Positions 12,422 to 28,500 of a stretch of DNA of 64,000 nt are shown here, piece after piece. Within the stretch, counting starts at the first letter, position 1, and each line of letters starts with the position of its first letter. The stretch lies in NCBI GenBank assembly GCA_003991915.1, contig RQTK01000436.1, positions 1-64,000 of the forward strand. The letters run 5' to 3'. The notes under the pieces were generated by a model, which was given only the letters and a program-made list of their open reading frames with translations, did not search any database and had not been told where the DNA came from. This DNA is from Elysia chlorotica. Lineage: Eukaryota > Mollusca > Gastropoda > Plakobranchidae. The position numbers and the translations under genes were made by a program.

Positions 12422-12710
12422 TTAGTTTGGCCAGAAAATCCGCTCGGTGTGGTACTTTCGGTAGCACTGAGAGAAGCATAGCCCTGACTGACTTGGACAG
12501 TCTAAAGTACCTGGTTTAATTCCTGATGTTTTTGGCACTACAGACCCTAATTTCAAGTTATACTCCCGAATAGAAGGAGGTTTGAACTCACCTCCATTCG
12601 AGCCGGCTAGGTGGCACATGGTCAGCATGTACACGTCTCTTTTGTCGACAAACGTCAGGCACAAAATGTTGTCACTGGTCCTGATCTCTGTCTACCCCTA
12701 GTCAACATTG
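12422..12710 (-). pseudogene. piggyBac transposase relic 2, internally deleted
   Basis: The minus strand from about 12700 reads NILCLTFVDKRDVYMLTMC and REYNLKLG, then jumps to the terminal Cys-rich domain, ending GLCFSQCYRKYHTE. Relative to relic 1 the stretch carrying the HDQM and WYKK motifs is missing, so this copy has an internal deletion of a few hundred bp between REYNLKLG and the Cys-rich tail. Relic 2 keeps the last zinc-ligand half that relic 1 has lost. The two relics are close kin but differ at scattered bases. Confidence 0.75.
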
Positions 12711-13215
12711 AGCTGACGAAGAGATCAGTATACACTGATTTGATACTTCTCCACAGGAATTTTTCTTTAAGATTGAAAGGCGCATATAATTTAATATATA
12801 TAATAACAACATGTTCTGACGTAGCTACAGACGTTCTACGGCTGTCTCAATACCTTTTTCTCTGACCATACATGAAAAATGCACCTGTAATTTGTCTATT
12901 TTTCATAAAAGTTACGAAATTTTACTTGAAAATTGTGAAAATTGCAAAAAGTTGCAAAACCAACAAAAGTTGTAAAAAGTTGCGACTTGGTCTAAAGTTG
13001 CAAACAAAAAGTTGCAAATTATGATCGCAGCTTCCCACGGGAACAAGATTACCCTGCTCCAAAGTCACGTTGCTATGTGGTTTCCATTTTATGTTAAACT
13101 AGGAACGAGTTTCTTTTATGCATATTTAGTATGAACGAAAATAATAATGGGTGAAACAAGTATTTGTAGACTAACATGATATAATTCCAGCCTCCATCAA
13201 TTCACCATCTTGCTC

Positions 13216-13219
13216 TCTG

Positions 13220-13281
<62 letters not shown>

Positions 13282-13282
13282 T
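13216..13282. repeat. (CT)n-(CA)n microsatellite
   Basis: About 47 bp of CT dinucleotides pass directly into about 20 bp of CA. A looser CT/TCTG-rich stretch follows at 13390-13505. Confidence 0.95.
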
Positions 13283-13505
13283 TTTTCTTATTATTTCATG
13301 CTCCTTTTGTCGAGCACTCTATCAACAATGCTGATATTATATTCAAGAATTTATATACTAATTATCTCAATGTTCTTTGTCTGTTGGTCCTTTTGTCTGT
13401 CTTACTCTCTCCCTCTATACTCTTTATCTCTCTCACCCCCTCTGTCTCTGTCTGTCTCTCTGTCTTTGTCTGTCTGTCTCTGTTTCTCCCTCTTTCTCTC
13501 TCTCT

Positions 13506-13652
13506 AATGTGACTGGCTGAGACAGGAGTCATGGTATCCCCGCTCTGTCTCGTGTGTGGCAGCACATAAAATTGTCAGACGCGAGTCTTGGGGTTCGTCC
13601 ACAATATAGCCTGTATAGTATTGGCGTTGGGCGTTAAATCCACTCAACTACA
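13506..13652 (+). mobile_element. SINE copy lacking the tRNA head, upstream of AK6
   Basis: It starts at AATGTGACTGGCTGAGACAG and runs to the tail GTTGGGCGTTAAATCC, in the same order as the reference copy. It is followed by a (CT)n tract at 13654-13701 and ends about 275 bp before the AK6 start codon. Confidence 0.8.
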
Positions 13653-13661
13653 ACTGCTCTC

Positions 13662-13704
<43 letters not shown>

Positions 13705-13927
13705 GCAGACAGTGCGCCAAACTTATTCTGTCCATATCATCATCACGTTGGTAAGTCTGCCAAAGCTTTTCTCTATTTCGGTGAACTAACGTGATCCACT
13801 CTCTTGTACTTTTCTTTTTTCTCCATGCCGAGTCATTTGACCATTTCGACGTTCGAGAGCAAGTCAGCAAGGGCGCAACTCCAAGTGCTCTAACCGTAGA
13901 CAAACGTAAACAAAAATACTAGCAAAC

Positions 13928-17697
<3,770 letters not shown>

Positions 17698-18326
17698 CAA
17701 TTCATTGTTTAACCATATTATGTAAATTTCTTCTCTGATAATGGATGTAAATAATGTTCTTTTATTTTCTTTGCTTTAAATAGACAGGATCTTCATAAAT
17801 GAAATTTGTATAACACAGAAAGTCTTCTCTGAACTCTTTTATTTTCCAATATTCCAAAACATATTTTCTAATGAATTTGTCAATTTTATTTATTTCCATT
17901 AAGCAGAATTATTTTCTCATTTGATTAGAAAGGAAAAAATCTTGGTTTAAAAAAAAAAAATTTTTTTAATTGATTTGTGTCACCTTCGATATAGTAAAAT
18001 GGTTTAGTTTAGAAGGCAGAATACATGAAAAATGAATTAAGGGCATGTGTATATTAAAAAAGAAAAACTGTTCCATGCAATTTTAGTTAGTATTGAAAAA
18101 AAACTTTTTTTTTTTTTCAGAAACAAACTGCATTGACTAATATAATAAAGAGGGAAAAATTGGGTGAACTAAAGCTTTGGAATCATCTTGAATGAATCTT
18201 GTGAGCAAATATCTGTTATATTGTAAATGTAAAGCTTTATCACTTAAAATGTAATTGGCCTTTTGATAAGCCTTTTTTATGTTGAAGGTGGTGGTTATCT
18301 GAGTATACAAAGTGAAAGAGTAAATA

Positions 18327-18409
18327 CAGTGGACCTCGGATAAGGTGAAGTCAGTGGGCCAGCTACAAAACTTTGTTGCGTTCACGTTTTTGCATCTTTT
18401 GTGGTTCTC

Positions 18410-18501
<92 letters not shown>

Positions 18502-19750
18502 TTTGTCTCTCTTTGTTGTTCGTGGAGTCCAGTATCATGAGAAAAGTGTATGTGCGATTGTGTGTTACACATGTTATGTACGGTAGATCTAGGTCTGAGA
18601 GAAACCATTCACATCAGCACACAGCTTCATTGCTCTCCCTCCCTTCTACTGTTACAGGCACTCAGTGACAACACATCTTAACAAAGTTTGTTTTCCACTG
18701 TCCAGAATCAAGATCATGATGAATAACTAAAACTAGATCGCCTGGTGTACACCATAGTTAACTGAGAGAGAGAGTTTTTTGTCCTTTTTTTATACCTCTG
18801 TGAGAACTTCAATTTAGCTTCAAAGTCAGATATTTTCCTCTGAAAGTGAACATTAAACAAGCCGGTAATGTTTGTGCGTCCAAGGCTGGGCCGAGACTGA
18901 GATAGAATAAAATTTACGTAGCCTAACACTGAACACAGCCTTACTCTCACTCAAAGACACAGCTGATGCATGCGTACAGTGACGGTGATTCGGCGCTTGT
19001 GGGAGGACCCAGTCGCTATGACACATAAACATAACCATTCATTGTCCCTCGCCCTCCTCACACCAGTAGTGTATCAATGCTTTTCTTTATGATATCTATC
19101 ACTCACAGGAACCAAGAGTTTTAATGCAACACTAAATCTGGCCCTGTCTGGTGGTCTATGAAATTGATTTGATACACACTCGACTCGATGTGCATGCGCA
19201 TCTCTGCTTTCTTTGAAAACTGAGTGAGTGGTCTTTCATCGCTTGCCAGACAGCATTGGCTACGGAGTCCAAACACAATGGCCTTACACCTCTTTATCTC
19301 CCTCCCTTAGACACATGCGCTGGCTAGCTTTGCCTCTTTTTGCAAGCTTATCGACTGATGGGAGTGGCAGCACGGCACCTTGATCGGCTGATCGCTAAGT
19401 ATGCACACACACATACATATTCGCACCTCTTTTAAAGAGAAGGTCGCCAACTTATGCTTGGCGAGCCTGCTGGTATACTTTCTCTCTCTCCACATTTGAT
19501 GCTAACTTGATCTGTGCAAGGGTACTTTGCTATGCTTGAGTTTTTATAGCTCGCTATTCACTGAAATCTCTGGAAATCTGAACCACTACTCTCACCCAGT
19601 ACTTCGTTATGTCTGCGGTTTTTGCTATACCTCTACATTAGGCCAAAGGTCCATTTATATGCTTATGTAGGGGGAAAACGTCCCTAAGGTAGTCTTCGTT
19701 ACGGCCAATATTTCGTCAAGTCCGATTTTTTTATATTTGAGGTCCACTTT
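18327..19750. mobile_element. 1.4-kb non-autonomous DNA element with inverted ends (Tc1/mariner-pogo type)
   Basis: The left end reads TA-CAGTGGACCTCGGATAAGG and the right end TTTGAGGTCCACTTTTA, giving a perfect 10-bp inverted repeat AGTGGACCTC (18328-18337 against 19739-19748). The CAGT...GACCTCGGATA end resembles pogo/Tigger-class termini and is flanked by TA on the left. There is no transposase frame inside; the interior holds a (CT)n tract (18411-18501) and a block shared with the copies at 51.2 and 56.3 kb (about 18560-19100). Class and limits are inferred. Confidence 0.55.
18411..18501. repeat. (CT)n microsatellite
   Basis: About 90 bp of nearly perfect CT dinucleotides with one TTT interruption, inside the DNA element at 18327-19750. 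Confidence 0.95.
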
Positions 19751-20478
19751 TATTGAAATGTATCCTTCTTTGACATTAATTTAAGAGAATGTGTTTTTAA
19801 GAAATTTAAAAGAACTTTGGTTAAAAAAAAAGGAAAGTGTAAGCCATATGTATGGTTTTGTTTTGACAAAATATTTTTTTTTACTGTAAGTTATTTTCTC
19901 TTTTAGTTTTAAAGGCAAGCTTCCACAGAATATACGATTATCTGCTTCATCTGTATATACCATAAATTAACTTAGAATTGTAAATAATATTTGTTGTTGT
20001 ACTGGAACTAGCATATATACATGTACATGTACTTTTATGGCACTTCTAATAGCATAATGTATAATTTGTATCAAACATATTTTGAATCAAGCACATGTTG
20101 CAACCTTCAGTTCCATCTAAAAACATTACCAAGCAAACTTTATACAGCAGCAATGATATGCTTTCACGTCTCTTACATGTCTCCAAAATGTTGGAAACAT
20201 TCTTACTCATTCAGACCTTTAAGTTTATTTTCAACAAAATTTAGTGATGCCAATCTGAACAGTTTTGTTTTCATCAATAGGTTTCACTATAACTAGTATA
20301 AGTATAAATCTTAGGACTTAAAAAGTTGCTCTTGTGTAATTTTCAATTTCATCTGTTAACATCAAGCTCTTGACTTCCGCTCAATGAATACATGTGTACC
20401 ATGATTGTTTGTGTTTTGGTCAGTAGGTTTCTCAATGTCCAAAGTCTGCTGCAAGGTTTTATTGTGAACTGCAAGACT

Positions 20479-20592
20479 GACGCCTGACAAATTTACAAGC
20501 TGCCATACAAGAGAGTGCAGGGGTATCAGGAGTCCTGTCTCAGCCGGTCACATTATACTGACACTGACCACTTGTGCCAGTGTGTCCCCTGT
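20479..20592 (-). mobile_element. SINE fragment
   Basis: Reverse-oriented body of the reference SINE: GACGCCTGACAAATTTACAA, then AGGAGTCCTGTCTCAGCCGG and CACATTATACTGACACTGAC. Head and tail are missing or too diverged to place. Confidence 0.7.
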
Positions 20593-20752
20593 GCAAAGGG
20601 TTTAATCTTAGAGACCTAGACAAGAGCATGGATTTAGCAATATTAAGAGAAAGCAGATGTAGGTTGTCAACATGTTCCAATAAAAATTAATCTGAGGATT
20701 GAGGTCATGATAGCGATCTTGGTTTGATTGGGTTTTTTCTATAATCTTTTGT

Positions 20753-20787
<35 letters not shown>

Positions 20788-21951
20788 TTGTGGATTGAAC
20801 AAAATTATTGATAAAAGTACACGACAGTGCTCCTAGTCAAAAAGTATAATGGTGGTGTTTAAATAGATGACTCTGTGTTTGATATTTTTTTTCCTACTTT
20901 TTCTTCAAAAGTATTAGAACTGGTAGTGTCATCTTAAAAATGCCACTTTCATTCACCATAATTTTTTTTTTTATACATTGTACATGTGCATGTATTGTAA
21001 TTATGTATTAATAAAAATGGATCTGTATTGATGTAATGTACAGATATAAAAAGGGTATAATAAAACTATTAATTTTTGAAAAAGCTGATGTGAATATGTT
21101 TTTATTTTAATTTCAAGTTCATTTTACGGAATTGTGCGACATTTTGACATCATTTCATTTTTTTTTCATCCAGGTTACGCTCCTATACATTTTTATTCTT
21201 TTATATGTTTCATCTTTTTGTAAAAAAAAATAAGTTTCCCTCTGTTTTGTAGTTCTATTATTTTACCGATGATGCAACAGGAACTACAAAAGTACAACTG
21301 TCTGTGTCAAACGATGAAAGACCGCAGAATTTTTTTTTCATTTTATTTTCATAATCAATTTACAATATTACCGATAACAGCAGAATAGAAATATTGTAAT
21401 CAAAATTGGTCAAAGGCACATAAAAAAAATCCACATGTATTTGTTCCAAATTTTGTCAGTGGGACAGTATCAACTATCATCATAGCTGGGAATTCACCAT
21501 GGAAACTGTTTTTGGGTTCCTCACTTTTCCACGGAAACCGATTTTGCCTTTCAAAAAAAAATGTTACCTGAAAACCGCAGAAAAAAAACGACATATTTTT
21601 TTGACGAACTGACTGAGAGTGACCATCCGGTTTGTGTAGTCTAGCCTAGGCTTTCTTCCGGACATCACTTGCTAGTCAACTTTCAAAGTGGCTGCCCACA
21701 GTGACATCGTGTCCCGAGATGTAACAACTGAAGACGGCAATGACGTTAAAACCCTGTGGAAATGGCACTGGCTAGACAAACCGCAAGAGAATGGTCGCTT
21801 AAATGATGCCATCTGTAAGCTAATGGTCTACTGCATACTTTGTAGATAATAGATTGCATACAGGAGCAGAGGTACTGCCTTCGAGGAGCACGTGAACACG
21901 ACTATATATAATAACGTACAACAATGTTACACACACATTAAAAGGACGATC

Positions 21952-21966
21952 TCTCTCTCTCTCTAT

Positions 21967-22033
<67 letters not shown>
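21952..22033. repeat. (CT)n microsatellite
   Basis: About 80 bp of CT with a short C run near the left edge. Confidence 0.95.
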
Positions 22034-22035
<2 letters not shown>

Positions 22036-22254
22036 GTATTAGTCTTCTAAACAAACCAGAAGTATTTGCGCCATCGATTTTTTGCCCTCTTTGTGCATTA
22101 TGATGTGAACTGAAGATGACAAACATAATTAAAAATGTAAAAGAGTGGAATCATTAGTAAGAGAAAGTGAAGTTGTCTTCGTGTTTACAATCTGGTAGGT
22201 CTCAGGAAAGATCACACAATGCAACATGACGGGTCTTGGTATTACACTCTCTCT

Positions 22255-22490
22255 CTAACTGTAACCCTTGGGTAGAACATCGGCATTCGACGCAGGAGGT
22301 CCGCGGTTCGAGCCCCGATGCGGCGACTTCTTCGTGCCCCACTTGTTGGGTCGGAGTCAATTTCACGTGTCTGGCTGGGACAGAGTCATGGTATCTCGAT
22401 GTGTCTCTTTGTGGCAACTCGTTAACTTATCAGACGTTAGTCTTGGGGCCCATCCACAATATATCTATACAGTGCTGACGTTGGTTGCTA
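22255..22490 (+). mobile_element. Nearly full-length SINE copy
   Basis: It retains the tRNA-like head (CTTGGGTAGAACATCGGCAT and the B box GCGGTTCGAGCCCCG), the body (GACAGAGTCATGGTATCTCG) and much of the tail up to ACAGTGCTGACGTTGG. It is more diverged than the copy at 11260. No clean target duplication was found. Confidence 0.8.
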
Positions 22491-22772
22491 ACCTCGGTTT
22501 TTTTTCTTTCCCCTCCTCAGCTTTTTGTTCTTTTTTCTCTTCATCTTCCCTCTATCTCTCTCTATTCCTCTCTTTCTAATTTGACTCTTGCTCAACTTTC
22601 TTTTCTTTTTCTGCACGATCATTTTATGTCTGTGTTTGTGTGTCACTCTCTTTATATCTCGTCAGTTCTTCCTTCACTCGCTCAGCTTTCTTTACTTTTT
22701 CTTCATCTCCAGTGCTCTTTCTCCCTCTATCTTCTTGCCACGTCCCGCTCTATCTCTTTAATTCAATTCTCT

Positions 22773-22774
<2 letters not shown>

Positions 22775-22835
<61 letters not shown>

Positions 22836-22843
22836 CAACAAAT

Positions 22844-22912
<69 letters not shown>
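22775..22912. repeat. Two adjacent (CT)n microsatellites
   Basis: Two CT tracts of about 55 and 65 bp are separated by a 20-bp unique spacer containing CCAACAAATC. Confidence 0.95.
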
Positions 22913-22919
<7 letters not shown>

Positions 22920-23211
22920 TAGTATACGCATTTTTACTCTCTGGTATAATTTAAAATAACCCCATTTGGTTAAAATTTTAAAATTCTTTTATATGATCAA
23001 ACACACTTGTTTGGTAAATTTTGGCATTTTGGCAAATTTTGCCATATTTTGTGGCAAATTGTTGCAATTTTGGGGTTTAAAAATGCGGTGACACCTTTAA
23101 GTCATGTGATAAGCACATGAAAAATAGAAACATCATTAAAAAAACAAACAAACACACATGCACACAAACAAAAACGAAAAACCTCAAAATATTCAAAAAA
23201 TTTACTTCTGC

Positions 23212-23307
<96 letters not shown>

Positions 23308-23335
23308 CCTCTCCCTCTCACTCTCCCCCCTCTCT
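23212..23335. repeat. (CT)n microsatellite
   Basis: About 90 bp of perfect CT followed by degenerate CCCT units. Confidence 0.95.
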
Positions 23336-24649
23336 ATAATCATCTCCCCTTTTCTTTTCTTTTTTTACACACTCTTTTTCTCTCTATCCATCCTTGTGAT
23401 TTCGCTATGCATAACCAGATCATACTAAGTACAATGTAATTACCAACAGCTTGTGTATAAATAAATATAATACATGTACAATGTACTTGTGCAATAAACA
23501 ACAACAAAAAGCAACAAGAACAACGCCCTCCTAGTTTGTTGCTTATGCTGTATTCTGAACATCTATGTGTTTGAATCGATCAAGTAATGATTTTAAAAAG
23601 TTAACACGTGAAAATAAAAAATGACAATAACGAATTGTTTTATTTTCAACTTCATAAAAACTCCGAATCACGTGTATGGCTTGTTTGCGTGAATTTCATC
23701 ATTAAAATTTAGAGTTAATTGTTTTAAATTTTTTTTTTATTACTTTCGATTTCCATTCAAAGTAGCTCAGATAACATCTCGCCAGTGCTTTATTTACCAT
23801 TTCCCGGGAGTCAATAAAGCACTGCACTGCATCGGCTCTGTCTAATCAAAGAAATCGATGTCAAATTAGGCGGCAGGTGCATTACATGGCGAAGCTACAT
23901 AGGAAACATCATAAGTGAACACTCACGTTTTCTTGGGCGTTGCTTAATGTTTATAATAAGCTAGCGCCATTGTTATTAAAATAAAGTGGGTCGAGAGTGA
24001 GTGAGTTTGTTTTACGGCACGTCAGCACGGTAACGGCTATGTTGTGCCCATGATGTCCTTGGACAGTTAATGCATTATATTAGTAGCAACGGTGACTCCT
24101 TTATCTCTCTGTCTAGTAAAAACATAAAAATTGTGCGTTCAAAGTTTGGTTAAAAGTGAAGGGTATATATAGTAGTTTAAAAGATCCATGTGTAGGATTA
24201 TCACAATAAATTTTATTATATACACCAATGTCCTTCAGGTACCTAAGCAGGCGCTGAGGACATAACATAAGTAAAGATGCTCTCTAGTGGCTTGGCAGCA
24301 AGGTACAACTTTCTTTCGCGGTAAAAAAAACCGGACAATCAACCAGAATGTGACTAATGGACAATTGACAGTTGCATGTTTGACATGGTGGAGGCTCTTC
24401 ACCTCTCAATAGAAAGGCGTGAGTAAGATTAAAAATGTCCAAGTCGGACTGAAATACAGATAATACATGTGTGTGTATTTTTTAAATACTGAAAAATAAT
24501 GGCGGAACTGAGCCGACCATCATCTTTGTTCTTTCTATTTTTTTAATGCTAGGAGCAGAAGTTGTAATTGTATTCGCTTATTTGAAACTTTAAGTTGAAG
24601 TCGCGGGGTTTTTGTGTTTTTCTAAAGATGCCATGTGTACGCAGGCGGG

Positions 24650-24705
24650 GTTACTCACTGAGACTCGAACCACAGACTTGCCGCTCTCGGTCCAGAGCAC
24701 CATCA
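24650..24705 (-). mobile_element. tRNA-like head, probably an old SINE of another family
   Basis: The minus strand reads GTGCTCTGGACCGAGAGCGG and then GTCTGTGGTTCGAGTCTCAG, with a good B box (GGTTCGAGTCTC). The acceptor stem does not close, so it is not a plausible tRNA gene. A tRNA pseudogene is the alternative. Confidence 0.4.
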
Positions 24706-25568
24706 ATTTAGCTTCACAGTCCTATTTCTTCCTTCATAGTCCTATTTCTTCCTGCATTGCCTTGCAATGGCCAGTTTCAGGTGAATTTATTGATAATAAG
24801 AAGACAAACTCATTTCACGTTTCAACGCGTTTTAAACACCTTGTGAAAATACATGATTTATAGCTTCACAACGGTCTATTTCACATTTGAATAAACTTGG
24901 CATCTTGTATTTTTCCGCTGAATGCACTGTCGCTAGAAGCTATGCTAATTTAATCTAATACGGGTGATTTTTCGCGTGCCATGCAATGTGTGGTGAGCAC
25001 GCGACCAATGGCCTGTAAAGTAAACCCTACACAAATGAAAACTTAGATCAGGTGGCTAGAAACGATGCTTAAAAGCCACGCAATTTCTTTAACGACCCGC
25101 ATCGATACTTTTAATTAAGTGCTGCGAAAGGGGGTCATATTTTTGTTCATATAAAATGCACCATTGTTAAACCTTGAAATTAATGTTTTTGAAATATTAT
25201 TTGAAGCATCTTAAAGATCTCTAGACTATATATTCAACTAAGTTCAATACATGTATGATGTAGTGAACCGTAATTAATATTATTTTTTGTTGAGGAATAC
25301 TCTGATACTTGAATTGAATAGGGTCGAGCATTGATTTTGTGTGTGAGATCGGAGAACCACAGACTATAGCATTACGTGCAACTGCAAGAACAATTTGTTG
25401 AGGTGCCTCAAAATTGATTAAAGCAAGTGTATAGGATCTTGAGCAAACATTTTCCCGTAACGTACCGTAAAACGGCGCAACAGTGCTACAACTACGACTG
25501 CGACAAATAAAGCGTGTGTTATTTCTTAAGAAGATTCCTGGTCTTACTCCTTGGCAGCCGAAAAGATC

Positions 25569-28500
25569 ATGATAAAATTGATATGTGTCGTAATAGTTTG
25601 GACCTCAGGTACGTGGGTTTCTGTGTAGAGAAAACGCCTGTTACTAAAATCTTGTTACATTCACATTCGTAGGAATGATTAAAAAAAAAAAGAAATGATT
25701 GTTTCAATGTTTCATTTTTTTAAATAATAATCTAGTACAACGGTTGAAATGCACATATACACCAACAGTAATGTTTATGTAGAAAGCCTAATACACTTAT
25801 CGGACCTCCCACAATACGTTACGGCATCTTAAAGTTAAAGGCAAAAAGTCTCAGTTCATAGTTGACCACAAGGGCAACAAAGCCAGAAAAGTGGGCCCAG
25901 TTCTTAGTGATATAGATCTATCACCACCCACAGTATGATCTGAGCAGGGCGAAGATATATTTACTTCTTAGGAAATACAGCTATTAATACATTACAATGC
26001 ATTTAGTAAACAAGGGCAATATTATAGCAATTTCCACAGACCCAAGGCCAGTCTTGAATTCGCAAACCATTTGAAACAGGCAGCATGACTCACTGTTTTG
26101 TTTCCAAATGTTGACTTCAACATAATTATCGGTTGCTGTTTTTGTTAGTTTTCAACGTTTTACATAAATCCCCTTCTCCTTTAAAGAATCCATCCTTGAA
26201 TGGAATTAACTTTTAAAGAACAGGCAGTAAATATCTTGATTGCCATTTGAAGCCGATAAATCTCCTAGCAGACAACATATAATTTGATCTCAGCCAATTG
26301 GCTACTAATCAGTAAGAATGGTATCCTCAGTTTTCAGGAAGATGTAAAATAGTCAGAGGGGTGCTATGTTTTGCCGGGAGGCGGAAAATACCGCATGGCG
26401 GTCAATTTATGCGAACTTTTGGATCAGACCTCGGCCTCGTAAATGGTGCAAAATAAAATTTTCTATTTTTTGTTTAACTCAGCAGTAAGGAAATTTAATC
26501 ATTTTTATATGTGCATGATAATAAGTACATGTAGGCCTATCTATATCATAGCATCCGCTTGCAGGTCAGGTTGCACAGTCTATATCACGACGGTTGGTGA
26601 CCTCGAGCAACAAGACGTACATCGTGTCGGATACCGCTGTACCGTTCTCCAGTGTCGCCAGCGCCTGCTCTGCTCTCGCCGCTCGCCCCATCACCATGGG
26701 ATCCAACCAGGAGTTCCAGGACTTCGCAGATGCTCTGGCACAAAACCCTCAGTTCCTCTCTTCATTATGGGTTCCGTTAATAAAGGTAGTATGCAATAAG
26801 TTCAGTAAATGGCAGGGAAGAAGTAAAACTCGGGGGTTCAACTTCAAATCTAAGGTCCCACGATTTGTCCCCCCCCCCCCCTATCAAGACACCTTGTTCC
26901 CTACTACACGTAGTTGGATTGGTCTCAGTATAATGTGACCAGAGAAGACAGAAGTCAACCCGCACAATTATGAAAGTAAATTTCATACACAGGTCCTAAG
27001 CTAACTTCCCCCAGTGTAAAACTAGAGCTTTTATACTTTCGTTGATCTTAGTATTTAATACACCTACTGACTCTAAGAACCCAACCAGCGTATGTGTTGC
27101 CTTTGATTTAAATTTCACGGCATCGCATCGCTCTTCAGGTTTGGTATGCGATGAAGATAAGTAAGATTAGGTGAGTGCGGTCATGGTGAATCAGATAGAC
27201 GTTTGACTGACAAAATTACTCACAAGTCAAAATTATATAGAATCCTGCTTTTAGCTATCTGTTCGTTGTGTTATTGATAATGGATCCAGATAACGTCCCC
27301 CAGATTCCCAATGGCGATCCTATGCGGCAATGGACGGGGCGGTATCTCTGGTCAGAAAGAGTTGGCTCAGTGTATACCTGGTTCAGGGACAGGACGTGAC
27401 ACAAGGAGATGCTATGGCGACGGATGGGACCGAATTTCTTTCGGAAAGAGCATTTTTAACGTCTCCCAGGTTCCCAAAATGAGGAAGAGGCAATGTCTAA
27501 TAAGACGACGGGTGTGGCGTAGTCCCAAGTGGTAGAGGGCAAATTTAAAGTCTCCTACATTCTCAAGGGGAATAATATAGCGACGGATAGGCCTACAAGA
27601 CAACTGTTTTAGACCAAAGGCTTTGGCGGATCACATTTAGAAAGCCATATCACAATATTTGAAGGGAGCATGTCTGAAGATTGTTAAACCACACTGAACT
27701 ATACATGTACATGTAAGTTGTAAGGTTTGGTTGAAAACAACGATGAACTTTTCTCTACCATACATGTAAGTTGTAACATGAAAAAACCAGTAATCAATAA
27801 ACATTTACTACATATTACGGACACGGGCGTATACTATGTTTGGTCCTTCACCAGAACCCCAGCACCGGGAGATGGGACTGGTCGCTCGAGGTGTCCGGCA
27901 CGTCGCTCTGGTTCCACAATGTGAACCCATATGTGCATGAGCCAAACAACATGGCCGACGGGTGCAGCCAATCAGATAAATGCACAAGTGCATCTTTGGA
28001 ATATAAAGAGAATTCAGTCATGTGAGGTTTAAATTTATTTGTTGTCATTGTCTTGGTGGGTCTATAAAATGTTTATCTTATGGAAGTTTTAAGATGGTTC
28101 TATTGATGCATTGCAAGTTTGAGTTAGGTGAAAAATCGTTCTTTTAACTCACACACACTTTAAAACTAATTTTGTGTTGGCCATCGTGTCCTTTTGACAT
28201 ATAAGAAAAAGATAAAAACCATAAAAACAAAAAAGTAATTCCATTAAATCAGGACACCCCCCCCCCCCCTGGTCCCGAATTAGCAATTTCTTAAAAGTCT
28301 CAAAGGACGAGTGGCATTTTTAGATGACTGTACCCTCACCAGACTGACATCGGCCACCCACAAACTACTGGACACCTGCTGCTCTGACAGCCACTATTTC
28401 TTCTGCGCGGATCTGAACGAGTGCGCATGTCACACTTCTGACACAGCGTGTGCTGCGGTTGCTGCAAACTGCCAAGAACCAAACCCTCAGTGTCTGAATC

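Larger units (their letters stand above)
19751..25568. other. Intergenic repeat-rich spacer between AK6 and the lectin/Ig gene
   Basis: No exon can be supported in this 5.8 kb. It contains SINE copies (20479-20592, 22255-22490), a 30-base G run (20755-20784), four long CT tracts, a tRNA-like segment (24650-24705) and a TGAGTGAGTTTGTTTTACGGC block near 23998 reminiscent of another dispersed molluscan repeat. Long open frames in this stretch encode only alternating Ser-Leu from CT repeats. Confidence 0.6.

Noticed and set aside
18137..18668. Arg-Glu and Ser-Leu open frames on both strands
   Set aside because: They span the CT tract inside the inverted-repeat element; no transposase motif is present.
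22485..23439. Open frames of 93-144 codons rich in Ser-Leu
   Set aside because: They follow (CT)n tracts and have no splice signals or family resemblance.
24650..24705. Possible tRNA gene on the minus strand
   Set aside because: Only the B box is convincing and no complete cloverleaf can be drawn.
27300..27600. Possible diverged tandem repeat (AACGTCTCCCAGGTTCCCAA-like blocks)
   Set aside because: The three blocks are too diverged to set a period by eye; left unannotated within intron 2.
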